From: CAMEON01 sp045602325
GTDB taxonomy: Bacteria; Bacillota; Clostridia; Oscillospirales; CAG-272
DNA: 37,484 nt
NCBI GenBank assembly: GCA_045602325.1
Contig: JAZSBH010000140.1
Span: 1 to 37,484 of the forward strand
Direction: 5' to 3'
This document shows positions 1 to 8,089 of this stretch, piece after piece (the stretch's first letter is position 1; each line of letters starts with the position of its first letter). A model generated the notes under the pieces. That model saw nothing but the letters and a program-made list of their open reading frames with translations, searched no databases and was not told where the DNA came from. Position numbers and translations under genes: made by a program.

Positions 1-46
1 TGGGGTGCAGGGGTGAAACCCCTGCTCGATAAACCCCAATTTGAAC
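1..46. repeat. Right end of a TIR-bounded intergenic element, cut by the window edge
   Basis: Positions 7-25 form a hairpin (GCAGGGG / CCCCTGC, loop TGAAA). Positions 25-46 read CTCGATAAACCCCAATTTGAAC. This matches the right terminal motif of the elements at 25011-25559, 27005-27587 and 28438-28680. The rest of the copy lies outside the window. Confidence 0.6.
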
Positions 47-75
47 ATTTTGCAATCGTCGAATGGTAGTTGTGA

Positions 76-765
76 TCACCAGTTTTCAAATCCGGTATTG
101 TTCCGCATGATGCCCATGACTTCCCCCTGTTCCTTCAGCTCGGGCTTGGAGGTAACGACGGGGTACATAAGCTCGTCATCAAAGAGGTGGAGAGGATCGT
201 TGGCATGAATGTGAATATTGACGTAGTTGATGATCTCGGCAGTAAGATTCGTCTTGTCGGCCTCGGCTTTGACGGCTTCATCATCGTAGATGATATAATA
301 AAACAGGTCGCTTGCATGACGCCAGCGGAGCATAAAGCCGCCATTCGGGAAACGGATACGCGTATCGCGGTCGATGTCCACGATACGGAGGCTGAAATAG
401 ATATTGCGGGCGGTAGCGAGGTAGTCTGACATGACAATGCTGCTGTTTTCGTGGAAATCGATGGGAGCCAAGTCACAGGCTACGGCGGCGCTGTTCAGGC
501 AGTCGAATATGGTCTGACGCAAATTCTCCCGCGGGTACAGATTTCCATGACTTTCCTCGCAATCGGGGTGGCTTTGCAGGTCGGTAAAGGAATCCCTGTC
601 CGCTTCAATGGACAGATGGAAGCCGACGTAATGGCTGTGGCGCGCACGGATGCCTGTTCTCTGGTATAAAAGCTCCTCGAATTTGAGGCGGAGAGGGGTG
701 GGGGTATCCTTCCCCGTCAGAATGGTATCCCGGAGAAGGGGACCGCAGGAATGTTCTTGATTCAT
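76..765 (-). CDS. Hypothetical protein downstream of rsmI
   Basis: A 229-residue soluble protein that I do not recognise. It has no signal peptide or membrane segment. It is rich in His, Asp and aromatic residues, including an HSHYVGFHLS stretch near residues 40-50 and a NIHIHANDPLHLFDDELMY stretch near the C-terminus. The start at 765 is chosen because AAAGGAA lies just upstream at good spacing; the in-frame ATG at 780 would place that sequence inside the gene. It begins 18 bases after the rsmI stop on the same strand, so it is probably co-transcribed with rsmI. No function is proposed. Confidence 0.75.
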   Translation of the reverse strand: MNQEHSCGPLLRDTILTGKDTPTPLRLKFEELLYQRTGIRARHSHYVGFHLSIEADRDSFTDLQSHPDCEESHGNLYPRENLRQTIFDCLNSAAVACDLAPIDFHENSSIVMSDYLATARNIYFSLRIVDIDRDTRIRFPNGGFMLRWRHASDLFYYIIYDDEAVKAEADKTNLTAEIINYVNIHIHANDPLHLFDDELMYPVVTSKPELKEQGEVMGIMRNNTGFENW

Positions 766-783
766 GGGAATTCCTTTCATAGA

Positions 784-1647
784 TCAATCAATAACGGCCT
801 GGTATACCTCGTTCTTGGGCACGCCCCGATCCTTGGCGGCGGCCTTGATGGCGTCCTTTTTGTTCAGACCCTGCTCCACGTAGTACGCCACGTGGTCGGG
901 GATGCTCATATCCGTCCAGAAGGCATCCTCGGCAGTGCTTCCCTCCCGGGCTCCCTCCAGAACAAGAACGTATTCTCCGCGAGGAGAATTCTCCTCATAG
1001 TAGACGACGGCTTCGGCGAGGGTGAGGCGCAGAACCTCCTCGTTGAGCTTAGTGAGCTCACGGCAGAGGGAGATGCGGCGGTCGTCTCCGAAGGTGTCCC
1101 GAAGATCGGACAGGGTAGTCCCCAGCTTATGGGGGGCTTCGTGGAAGATCATGGTGCGGGGCTCGTTTTTGAGGGAGTCCAGATGCTTCTTGCGATCGGA
1201 TTTGTTCACCGACAGAAAGCCCTCAAAGGTGAAGCGCCCCGTGGGCAGTCCCGAGAGAGTCAGTGCGGTAATACCGGCGCAACAGCCCGGAATGGAGGTA
1301 ACGGCGATGCCCTGCGCGGCGCAGAGGGCGACCAGATCCTCCCCGGGGTCGGAGATGGCGGGGGTGCCTGCGTCGGTGACCAAGGCGCAGGACTCGCCTG
1401 CCAGCAGGCGGGCGCAGATGTTCTCTCCCCGCTCCCGCTTGTTGTGCTCATGGTAGGAGACCAGGGGCTTTTGGATCTGCAAGTAGGACAAAAGGTGACC
1501 CGTGTTGCGGGTATCCTCGGCAGCAATGAAATCCACCTCGGAGAGCACCTTGATCGCCCGCTCGGACAGATCGGCAAGGTTGCCAATGGGGGTGGCAACG
1601 AGGTAGAGAGTGGAGGGCATGATCTGATTCTTTTCAGAAATGGGCAT
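784..1647 (-). CDS. rsmI: 16S rRNA (cytidine-1402-2'-O)-methyltransferase RsmI
   Basis: RsmI uses S-adenosylmethionine to methylate the 2'-O of C1402 in the decoding centre of 16S rRNA. The 287-residue product begins a TLYLVATPIGNLADLS segment about 11 residues in, the hallmark N-terminus of the family. It also has AAEDTRNTGHLLSYL (substrate loop), VTDAGTPAISDPGEDLV (the tetrapyrrole-methylase fold SAM site) and IFHEAPHKL. The C-terminal tail NKKDAIKAAAKDRGVPKNEVY is the small helical domain usual in RsmI. Length is normal. The start at 1647 has GGAAGGAG seven bases upstream; the longer frame to 1752 has no such site and runs into the promoter. The gene is divergent from the amidase gene. Confidence 0.95.
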   Translation of the reverse strand: MPISEKNQIMPSTLYLVATPIGNLADLSERAIKVLSEVDFIAAEDTRNTGHLLSYLQIQKPLVSYHEHNKRERGENICARLLAGESCALVTDAGTPAISDPGEDLVALCAAQGIAVTSIPGCCAGITALTLSGLPTGRFTFEGFLSVNKSDRKKHLDSLKNEPRTMIFHEAPHKLGTTLSDLRDTFGDDRRISLCRELTKLNEEVLRLTLAEAVVYYEENSPRGEYVLVLEGAREGSTAEDAFWTDMSIPDHVAYYVEQGLNKKDAIKAAAKDRGVPKNEVYQAVID

Positions 1648-1723
1648 GGATTTGCTCCTTCCGTATACGGTCTTGCACCGCGCGCGGGGGCGGCGCATAG
1701 TATGAAAAAAAGATGTTATCCAT

Positions 1724-1752
1724 ATTGTACCACAAAGGAGGAAATATGTCAA
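1724..1752 (-). promoter_or_regulatory. Predicted sigma-A promoter of rsmI, overlapping the amidase start
   Basis: On the minus strand TTGACA (1752-1747), a 17-base spacer and TACAAT (1729-1724) face rsmI. The -35 box covers the ATG of the divergent amidase gene (1746) and the spacer covers its Shine-Dalgarno, so the two expression signals physically overlap. Confidence 0.65.
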
Positions 1753-2309
1753 TCAAAATTTACATCGATCAGGGACACAATCCCGTAAATCCCAACGCGG
1801 GGGCGGAAGGCAACGGACTACGGGAGCAGGATCTGGTCTATACCATCGGTCAGCGGTTGGCCGACCGCCTGCGGGCCAATCCCGATTTCGAGGTGCGCCT
1901 TTCCCGTCCCACCCGCGACACCCAGCTCGGCACCTCCACGGGTACCAGTCTCGCGGCGCGGGTCAACGAGGCCAACCGCTGGGGAGCAGATTATTTCATC
2001 AGCTTACATACCAATGCGGCGTCCTCCTCCTCGGCCAGTGGTTCGGAGGCCTACGTATACACCCGAAACTCGCGGGCGTTCGATTTTGCTGAGGATATTC
2101 TGACCAACCTGACCGACGTCACCGGTCTCCGTGACCGCGGGGTGCAGGCACGGCCGGGGCTATACGTGCTCCGCAAGACCCAAATGCCGGCGACGCTTCT
2201 GGAGTTGGGCTTCATCACCAACCCGGGGGATGCGGCACTCATGCGGGATAATCCCGGACTGTTTGCCGAGGGGATCTATCAGGGGATATTGGAGTATACG
2301 GGGGTATAA
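1746..2309 (+). CDS. N-acetylmuramoyl-L-alanine amidase (Amidase_3 type)
   Basis: A zinc amidase predicted to cut the bond between N-acetylmuramic acid and L-alanine in peptidoglycan. The 187-residue protein is essentially the bare Amidase_3 catalytic domain. IYIDQGHNP holds the first zinc His (residue 11), GLREQDL the Glu ligand (residue 27), SLHTNA the second zinc His, and TLLELGFITN the catalytic Glu. There is no signal peptide, membrane anchor or wall-binding repeat, so export is unclear. It could act inside the forespore or mother cell, or be a domesticated phage lysin; the sequence does not decide. AAAGGAGGAAAT directly before 1746 fixes the start. A strong terminator follows, so it is probably monocistronic. 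Confidence 0.9.
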   Translation: MSIKIYIDQGHNPVNPNAGAEGNGLREQDLVYTIGQRLADRLRANPDFEVRLSRPTRDTQLGTSTGTSLAARVNEANRWGADYFISLHTNAASSSSASGSEAYVYTRNSRAFDFAEDILTNLTDVTGLRDRGVQARPGLYVLRKTQMPATLLELGFITNPGDAALMRDNPGLFAEGIYQGILEYTGV

Positions 2310-2314
2310 GTTTT

Positions 2315-2356
2315 GGGGTGTCCCACATGCGAGACGCATGTGAGACACCCCTTTTT
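2315..2356 (+). terminator. Intrinsic terminator of the amidase gene
   Basis: GGGGTGTC (2315-2322) pairs with GACACCCC (2344-2351), with an inner ACATGC/GCATGT stem, followed by TTTTT (2352-2356). Confidence 0.9.
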
Positions 2357-2374
2357 CTTGTGGGATTACAAAGG

Positions 2375-4531
2375 TTAGTTTCTCAAAGGCTCCAAGATCT
2401 GATCCCAATCCTCCGCAGACAGGTCAAAGAGTCCGTTGATGTACACGTAGAGATAATCGGTCTCTTGTTTATTTCTTTGAACCGTCATGTGGAGGCAGTA
2501 GGTATCGTCGGTGAAGCGGACGTTCTCATAGGGATCACGCTTGGTTTCCCTGGAATTCATCAGATCCCTCTCCCGAAGCAATGTGACCAGCTCCTTCAAC
2601 TGCACCACGGAAATACTGAGTTCATAGGTGCGGTCATTCCAACTCTTTGCCCGGGGGGAAACAGCCTGTATGCTCACGGTTACGTACTTGAGGGGATTAT
2701 CATTCAGATCACCGTGAAGAGCCTTCAGCACGTCTTCTGCTTCCCCTCTCCAGCTTTCATTGCCATTATCGTAACGGCTGTTGCTCTCCAGGCTCCAAAA
2801 GATCAGCAGGTGCTCACGGGTACGGGGCATATCCTCGGTAATGCAATACCGGCTAGAGAAATATTGATAATTTACGGTGCCCTGAATCTGGAGTGTGATG
2901 CCCTCATCCCTCCTGCTCCAGTTGCTGTTCAGAAAAGTGGGGGCCATAACGCGATCCTTCTGCTCATCGGTCAGGCTGTTGAACTCGGCACGGAAGACCG
3001 CCATGAGCTCCTTCATGCTGCTGTATCCGATATAACAGCTGTCCGAATACTGTTTTCCGAGGCTGATGTACATATCCCCGTTGTCGATCTCGGTGTTCGC
3101 AGGAAGCTGATAGAGCAGCTTCCGCATTTCATCCTCTTCCCGAAGCGTGTCCATGATTTGATTGGTCTTATCCTGGGTAAGCATGATATATCTCTCGATG
3201 GTGCGGCCACCCTTCAAGCAGATGGTGACCGTCCTGCGGTTATAGTCGGACGAACCGCCCTGCTTATTCCCTCTCTCCCGTCTCTGGGAGTAGGCCAGCT
3301 GGTCAGCGATCAGCTCCACGATCTCAGGATTGTCGGTTTGGAAATCATCGATCACATGCCCCTGATAGGTATTGTAACCAAACATATCGGATTCTACCGA
3401 TACGGTCTTGATGTCATCGGTGTCGATGTCCTCATAGAGAACCACAGCGCGATAGCCGTAAAAGACCAGAGCAAAGAGGATGCATCCCACCGCCACAAAG
3501 CCCAGACCGGGGGCAGCCTTGATCATATTCCTGGGTCGCTTGGTGGTGATGAGCTCGTAGAGGAAGTAGGTCAGCAAAACCACAACCACCAGGACAAGAT
3601 GCAGTGTGGCGTCATTCTCTCCCCAGATCCGAAGCATGGGGATCAACAGAGCGGGGATCAGGGTGAACATGACCCGGAACAGAGTCTGGGTGCGGACACC
3701 GGGGGCAGGGTTCCCTGCCATTTCGGACTTGCGGTGCTTGTAAATGAAGCCCGCCAGAGTGTACACGGCGAGGGTAACCACGATGGAATACAGAATATTT
3801 GGCAAGCTGTACATGAGAATAGGGGCATACATGGGATCCCCCAAGTAGCTGATCACGTTCAGCGGCAAGAACCAGCAAACGGCGAAGAAGGAAGTGCTCC
3901 ACATATCCGTAGAAGAAATCAGCGCAATGGAGTCCAGACATCCTCCAAAGAATCCGACGACCACACGGGTAAAGCCCGCAAAGAGGGCAAACAGGAGCAT
4001 GCAGGAGCCGGAGGTTCCCGACACCGACCGTGCCAGCATCATGAAGGAGGACAGCATGGCGGCGGCCAGCATACAGATGAAGACGTAGGCGATCATACCG
4101 CCCAGGTCAAAGATCAGTCTGGGGATCATGCTCCACAAGATCCCCGCAATGAGTCCGCAGGCGGCTTGGATTGCCCATACGAAGACCAGGGCGGCGGTCA
4201 CGAAGCTGATGTACACGCAGGTGCGGGTGTAGGGGATGGCATGGAAGAAGTCGGATTCCTTGCGTTTCTGCAAGAAGGAAAACAGGACGAAGAAGAAGAG
4301 GGGCGCCAGGAAAACCATGATCCCCACGGGAACGCAAAGGAATCGGGTGTCCATGTGATGATCATAATATGAATCGGCGTACTCCATCCCGTTCGCGATG
4401 GGCACGAGGGCGGTGGCGGTCAGAGCCAGGATCGCCGTAGCCAGGCCGATGACACGGAGGCGCTTCAGACCTTCGAGAAACAGGCGCAAATTGAAAATGT
4501 GAGTCGAAATATTGACGTTTTTTCCTTTCAT
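2375..4531 (-). CDS. ABC transporter permease, large, with C-terminal soluble domain
   Basis: A 718-residue membrane subunit of an ABC-2-like exporter encoded with its ATPase and GntR regulator. The N-terminal ~375 residues hold about ten hydrophobic segments (for example VIGLATAILALTATALV near 27-43 and VPVGIMVFLAPLFFFVLF near 67-84). The segment KRKESDFFHAIPYTRT after the second helix is typical of large permeases in Clostridia. From about residue 385 to the end lies a soluble region with no membrane segments, of unknown fold and probably exposed at the membrane surface. It starts 12 bases after the ATPase stop, with TAAGGAGGTG as ribosome site. The transported substrate cannot be told; relatives of the ytr system act in cell-envelope or antibiotic stress. 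Confidence 0.85.
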   Translation of the reverse strand: MKGKNVNISTHIFNLRLFLEGLKRLRVIGLATAILALTATALVPIANGMEYADSYYDHHMDTRFLCVPVGIMVFLAPLFFFVLFSFLQKRKESDFFHAIPYTRTCVYISFVTAALVFVWAIQAACGLIAGILWSMIPRLIFDLGGMIAYVFICMLAAAMLSSFMMLARSVSGTSGSCMLLFALFAGFTRVVVGFFGGCLDSIALISSTDMWSTSFFAVCWFLPLNVISYLGDPMYAPILMYSLPNILYSIVVTLAVYTLAGFIYKHRKSEMAGNPAPGVRTQTLFRVMFTLIPALLIPMLRIWGENDATLHLVLVVVVLLTYFLYELITTKRPRNMIKAAPGLGFVAVGCILFALVFYGYRAVVLYEDIDTDDIKTVSVESDMFGYNTYQGHVIDDFQTDNPEIVELIADQLAYSQRRERGNKQGGSSDYNRRTVTICLKGGRTIERYIMLTQDKTNQIMDTLREEDEMRKLLYQLPANTEIDNGDMYISLGKQYSDSCYIGYSSMKELMAVFRAEFNSLTDEQKDRVMAPTFLNSNWSRRDEGITLQIQGTVNYQYFSSRYCITEDMPRTREHLLIFWSLESNSRYDNGNESWRGEAEDVLKALHGDLNDNPLKYVTVSIQAVSPRAKSWNDRTYELSISVVQLKELVTLLRERDLMNSRETKRDPYENVRFTDDTYCLHMTVQRNKQETDYLYVYINGLFDLSAEDWDQILEPLRN

Positions 4532-4543
4532 AACGGCACCTCC

Positions 4544-5467
4544 TTACATCAGAATATCCTTGAAGGCATATCCGAGTGCCTCCATCTCGTAAACGAACAC
4601 CTCTTCCAGATTCAGGGGCAGCATATCGAGCAGCAGAGGATTCATGCAACGGAGCTTTTCTTCGGTGGCCATACGTTCACCTCGGACTATGAAGGTAGCC
4701 ACACTTCCCATCTGGGTATAGGACACGATGTTGATGCCCACCGCCTCGAATTTGGCGCGGTTGAAGGGCTCAGAGAAGGCGGTCTGTACCTTGAAGAGAG
4801 CAGTCTTGAGGTTCTGGATATCCGACTCAAAGACGATTCCGCCTTGGTGGAGCAGGGCAAGCTGGTCACAGGTGTCCTCCAGCTCGCGGAGGGAGTGGGA
4901 GGTAATGATGGTGGTGGTACCTCTGTCCAGCACGTCGTTATAGATCACCTGCTTGACCAAGCGGCGCATGACGGGGTCAAGACCGTCGAAGGTCTCGTCG
5001 AAGAACAGATAATCGGGCATGGTGGACAGGGCAAGAATGGTGGCGGCCTGACGGCGCATACCCTTGGAGAAGGTATTCAAATTGGCCTCGGAATCCAGAC
5101 CGAAGGTTTGGGTGAGGTTATCAAAGCGCTCACGGTTGAACTTGGAGTAGAGGGCTTTGTAGTAATGCGCCATCTTGTTCATATTGGTCTGGGGGAGGAA
5201 ATAGAGATCGTCGGGTACGTAGAATATTTTATTCTTGGCCTCGGGGTTCTCCCAAACGGGGAGGCCATCCACCGTAATGCTTCCCGCATCGGGGCGGTAA
5301 ACACCCGAGAGCAGACGCAGGAAGGTGGATTTTCCAGCGCCGTTGGAGCCCACGAGACCGTAGATACAACCACCCGGAATGGTGCAGGACAGGTCGTTCA
5401 GGGCAATGTGGGGCTTGGGTTGACTTGCGGAGCGAAACGTCTTGGTTACGTGTTCGGCTTGGATCAT
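4544..5467 (-). CDS. ABC transporter ATP-binding protein (YtrB-like)
   Basis: The 307-residue nucleotide-binding subunit that drives the adjacent permease. Walker A is GSNGAGKST (residues 40-48), the signature is a degenerate FSKGMRRQ (133-140) in place of LSGGQ, Walker B is LFFDET (154-159), the D-loop GLD follows, and the switch His is in TSHS (His191). About 90 residues follow the ATPase core as a C-terminal domain, as in many ABC-2 exporters. The start at 5467 overlaps the regulator stop as ATGA, which implies translational coupling; the longer frame upstream would read through the regulator. The operon order is regulator, ATPase, permease. Confidence 0.93.
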   Translation of the reverse strand: MIQAEHVTKTFRSASQPKPHIALNDLSCTIPGGCIYGLVGSNGAGKSTFLRLLSGVYRPDAGSITVDGLPVWENPEAKNKIFYVPDDLYFLPQTNMNKMAHYYKALYSKFNRERFDNLTQTFGLDSEANLNTFSKGMRRQAATILALSTMPDYLFFDETFDGLDPVMRRLVKQVIYNDVLDRGTTTIITSHSLRELEDTCDQLALLHQGGIVFESDIQNLKTALFKVQTAFSEPFNRAKFEAVGINIVSYTQMGSVATFIVRGERMATEEKLRCMNPLLLDMLPLNLEEVFVYEMEALGYAFKDILM

Positions 5468-5892
5468 GATTGGTCTCCTCCTTTGGTAGGAATGGTGGTG
5501 GCAGAGGCCGGGCTGTTTCCCTTCCCTGCACGGGCGTACACGGCGCAAACGGTAGCCAGCACCTCACTTCTGGGCACATCGGCCAGCACGAGATCGGCGA
5601 CAAGCTCCTCCAGCTGCTCCAGCTTATGGGTAGCGGCTTCACGGATGCGGTCAATTGCATCGGGAGCAACGTAGGTTCCGCTTCCGGGAGACGGAACTAT
5701 GATCCCGCGACGGATGAGCTCAGCGTAGCTTTTCTGGATGGTGTTGGGATTGACCCCCAACGTCACCGAAAGCTCACGCAGAGACGGCAGAACACTTCCC
5801 GGTGCATAAATGCCCAGCAAGACGTTCTTCTCCACCCCTTCGATGATCTGTTCATAAACGGGCTTTCCGGACAATTTGTCGATCAGTAGCAT
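5464..5892 (-). CDS. GntR family transcriptional regulator, YtrA subfamily
   Basis: A 142-residue short GntR regulator. The N-terminal winged helix (residues ~10-75) contains PVYEQIIEGVEKNVLLG, LPSLRELSVTLGVNPNTI and the wing GIIVPSPGSGTYV. The short helical C-terminus lacks a large ligand-binding domain, which is the mark of the YtrA group. Members of that group usually repress their own ABC operon and are relieved by envelope stress; here the gene heads an operon with an ABC ATPase and permease, so autoregulation is likely (inference). The start has GAAAGGAG just upstream. Confidence 0.92.
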   Translation of the reverse strand: MLLIDKLSGKPVYEQIIEGVEKNVLLGIYAPGSVLPSLRELSVTLGVNPNTIQKSYAELIRRGIIVPSPGSGTYVAPDAIDRIREAATHKLEQLEELVADLVLADVPRSEVLATVCAVYARAGKGNSPASATTIPTKGGDQS

Positions 5893-5971
5893 GTGGCTCC
5901 TTTCTCGGCATGGGGCTGTGATACAGGATATCCAAGTGCCCCAACCGCACTATTTCAAGTAGTACACTTAC

Positions 5972-6000
5972 AGTATAGCACACCGAGGTAGATTTGTCAA
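5972..6000 (-). promoter_or_regulatory. Sigma-A promoter of the GntR-ABC operon
   Basis: TTGACA (6000-5995), 17 bases, TATACT (5977-5972), about 75 bases before the regulator. GTGTGCTA and GTGTACTA occur as an imperfect direct repeat, 16 bases apart, over and just after the -10 box and could serve as the regulator's operator. Confidence 0.8.
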
Positions 6001-6030
6001 TGGGGGATGCGCATTTTTAATAGTATTAAG

Positions 6031-6065
6031 AAAAAATGGGCGGGCGGCTCGTGAGAGCCGCCCGC
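6031..6065 (-). terminator. Intrinsic terminator of hpf
   Basis: Read on the minus strand, GCGGGCGGCTC (6065-6055) pairs with GAGCCGCCCGC (6050-6040) across a four-base loop, and a T6 run follows after CCA. Confidence 0.92.
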
Positions 6066-6074
6066 TGTTCCAAT

Positions 6075-6608
6075 TTATTTCATGGGCTCAATGAGTCCGT
6101 ACGCGCCGTCCTTGCGGGTGTAGACCACACAGGTGTCGCCCGTTGTGATGTCGTTGAAGACGTAGAAGCTGTGCCCCAGAAGGTTCATCTGCATGATGGC
6201 CTCCTCGGCGGTCATGGGCTTGAATTCAAACTGCTTGACGCGGATAATGGGCTCGTCGTCGGGAATGTCCTCCGCGGGGTCGGGGATGACCGCCATATCC
6301 ATGACGTTCTCCCGCAGACGCTTGGCCAGCTTGGTCTTGTTCTTACGGATCTGACCCTCGATGTGATCCACCGTCTGATCCAGGGCGATGCGGAAATCGT
6401 CGGCTTCGACCTCACTGCGGAATAGAGTACCGCCCGCATTGATGGTCACCTCCAGGCTTGAGACGTTTCGCTTGCGGCTGAGTGTCACCGTGGCTTCGGG
6501 ATCGGCGGCGGCCTTGAAATACTTATCCAGTTTTGCCAGCTTTTTGACGATCAGCTCACGGGTGTCCTCGTAAACGTTCAGCTTTCTTCCTACGATCGTG
6601 ATCTTCAT
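6075..6608 (-). CDS. hpf: Ribosome hibernation promoting factor, long form
   Basis: Long HPF binds the 30S subunit where tRNA and mRNA sit and joins two ribosomes into inactive 100S dimers in resting cells. The 177-residue protein has the N-terminal S30AE domain (MKITIVGRKLNV, KLAKLDKYF, residues 1-100), an acidic linker (DPAEDIPDDEP) and the C-terminal dimerising domain (IRVKQFEFKPMTAEEAIMQM, LLGHSFYVFND, residues ~122-177). The C-terminal domain makes this the long rather than the short form. AAGGAGG lies before the start. The gene has its own promoter and terminator, so it is a single-gene unit. Confidence 0.96.
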   Translation of the reverse strand: MKITIVGRKLNVYEDTRELIVKKLAKLDKYFKAAADPEATVTLSRKRNVSSLEVTINAGGTLFRSEVEADDFRIALDQTVDHIEGQIRKNKTKLAKRLRENVMDMAVIPDPAEDIPDDEPIIRVKQFEFKPMTAEEAIMQMNLLGHSFYVFNDITTGDTCVVYTRKDGAYGLIEPMK

Positions 6609-6674
6609 GGTGTATCCTCCTTATGCGATGTAACCTCGGAGGAGTACTCGTGGGGTTCCCCCTTGGTCGTGTAT

Positions 6675-6703
6675 ATTATAACACATTTTTGTGAATTTGT
6701 AAA
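6675..6703 (-). promoter_or_regulatory. Sigma-A promoter of hpf
   Basis: TTTACA (6703-6698), 17 bases, TATAAT (6680-6675), about 70 bases upstream of hpf. Confidence 0.75.
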
Positions 6704-6799
6704 GTAGTCTTTGCGTAATTTTGGATAATTTCGTAAATATTGCACAATTTCCGTGTCGAATTTCCTATGTGTTCACGCTCTTAAATTTTTCGGAACCTC

Positions 6800-6828
6800 T
6801 TGTATTTTGGTAGATCCTGTGTTATAAT
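6800..6828 (+). promoter_or_regulatory. Sigma-A promoter of the CPBP protease gene
   Basis: TTGTAT (6800-6805), 17 bases, TATAAT (6823-6828). The leader to the ATG at 6872 is about 35 bases and contains GGAGGA. Confidence 0.75.
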
Positions 6829-6871
6829 AAAAGGGTAGTCCGCTCACACGCGAGCATAGAGGAGGACTGAT

Positions 6872-7798
6872 ATGAAGCTTCCTGTATTCGAGAAAACCAA
6901 AATGCTGACACCCACCCCCGGAGAGCGGCTGACCGGCCATCCTGCGGTGGCTCTTTTATTATTCTTTCCCGTCATGTTGGTCGCCGAGCTGGGGCGATTC
7001 CTCATCTATACGGTCATAGCCTCCCTGCTTCCCGACGGGACAGCCTATGCGGTATATCTGCTGGTGCAGCTATTCGCCACCTTGGCCACGGTAGCGGCGG
7101 TACTACTCTATTGCCTTTTGGCGGAAAAGCGCACCATGATGTCGTTGGGATTCGTGCGGCGCGGTGCGGTAAGTGAATATGCGATCGGCCTGCTGGGCGG
7201 CTTTGTTCTGTTCGGAGGTGCTGTATGGCTCTGCGTTTTGACGAACACAGTCACAGTCACGGTCAATGCGTCCTCGCAGGCGGTTTCCTGGGAATTATTT
7301 GCCCTGTACCTGCTTGGATTTCTCATTCAGGGTATGTCCGAGGAAATGCTTTGCCGCTCCTATCTGATGGTCTCCCTTTCCCGAGGATGGCCGCTTTGGG
7401 CTTGCGTCCTCACCAACGCCCTACTCTTTTCCCTGCTCCATATCGGCAATCCCGGGATATCGGTGATTGCGCTCATCAACATCTTCCTGTTCGGTCTTTT
7501 TGCCTCCATGCTGACGCTGCGGCGAGGGAGCATCTGGATGGTGGGAGCGCTCCACAGCATGTGGAATTTCGCCCAAGGGAATCTGTTCGGCATGCCCGTC
7601 AGTGGAATCACGGGCATCCCTTCCCCACTGACCGCCTACCTGCACGGCGGGACGTGGCAAGAGCTCATCAACGGCGGCTCCTTCGGTCTGGAGGGAGGGC
7701 TGGCGATAACAGTGGTGTTGGGGGTGGCTTGTGCGATTGCTTTGTTTATGCCGACGAAAAAGAAGGAGTTGGCACAGGACATGGTACACCGCTCTTGA
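6872..7798 (+). CDS. CPBP family intramembrane glutamic endopeptidase
   Basis: A 308-residue polytopic membrane protein with about eight hydrophobic segments and the three motifs of the CAAX/CPBP (Abi) family: MSEEMLCRS with Glu157, Glu158 and Arg162; FSLLHIGNP with His190; and LHSMWNF with His228. The family includes Rce1-like CAAX proteases and bacteriocin self-immunity proteins; the actual substrate cannot be read from the sequence. No bacteriocin or prenylation gene lies nearby. GGAGGACTGAT precedes the start, and the gene has its own promoter. It is probably monocistronic, with a weak hairpin after the stop. Confidence 0.9.
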   Translation: MKLPVFEKTKMLTPTPGERLTGHPAVALLLFFPVMLVAELGRFLIYTVIASLLPDGTAYAVYLLVQLFATLATVAAVLLYCLLAEKRTMMSLGFVRRGAVSEYAIGLLGGFVLFGGAVWLCVLTNTVTVTVNASSQAVSWELFALYLLGFLIQGMSEEMLCRSYLMVSLSRGWPLWACVLTNALLFSLLHIGNPGISVIALINIFLFGLFASMLTLRRGSIWMVGALHSMWNFAQGNLFGMPVSGITGIPSPLTAYLHGGTWQELINGGSFGLEGGLAITVVLGVACAIALFMPTKKKELAQDMVHRS

Positions 7799-7823
7799 TG
7801 CATTGTTTTCATCTGCAAGCCAA

Positions 7824-7856
7824 GATGTTTTTCACCCAAAAACATCATTTGTTTAC
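7824..7856 (+). terminator. Weak hairpin after the CPBP gene
   Basis: GATGTTTTT (7824-7832) pairs with AAAAACATC (7838-7846), followed by a T-rich ATTTGTTT. The stem is AT-rich, so efficiency is doubtful. Confidence 0.45.
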
Positions 7857-7905
7857 GAAATGTTCAACAAATTAAGAAATTTAGAAACTTTTTTGCCAAA
7901 AACTC

Positions 7906-7934
7906 TTTACAATTTCGTAATTGTATGCTATAAT
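7906..7934 (+). promoter_or_regulatory. Sigma-A promoter of the response regulator-kinase-htrA operon
   Basis: TTTACA (7906-7911), 17 bases, TATAAT (7929-7934). The leader to the ATG at 8090 is about 150 bases and AT-rich; I see no further conserved element in it. Confidence 0.75.
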
Positions 7935-8089
7935 TATGAACGGGAAATTTTGTACGCGATTGAATGTAAAGATTGAATGCAAAATATTCGACAAAAATTC
8001 AATATGCTTTCACATAGTGTTCCCACAGACATTGTATGATAAAATTGTATCTTTAGAGAAATATGAAAACTCAGGAGGAGGCAACGACT

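Noticed and set aside
2318..4372. Long plus-strand open frame opposite the ABC permease gene (about 684 codons)
   Set aside because: No ribosome site, composition typical of antisense reading of GC-rich codons (His, Gly, Val rich), and the minus-strand gene has clear family features.
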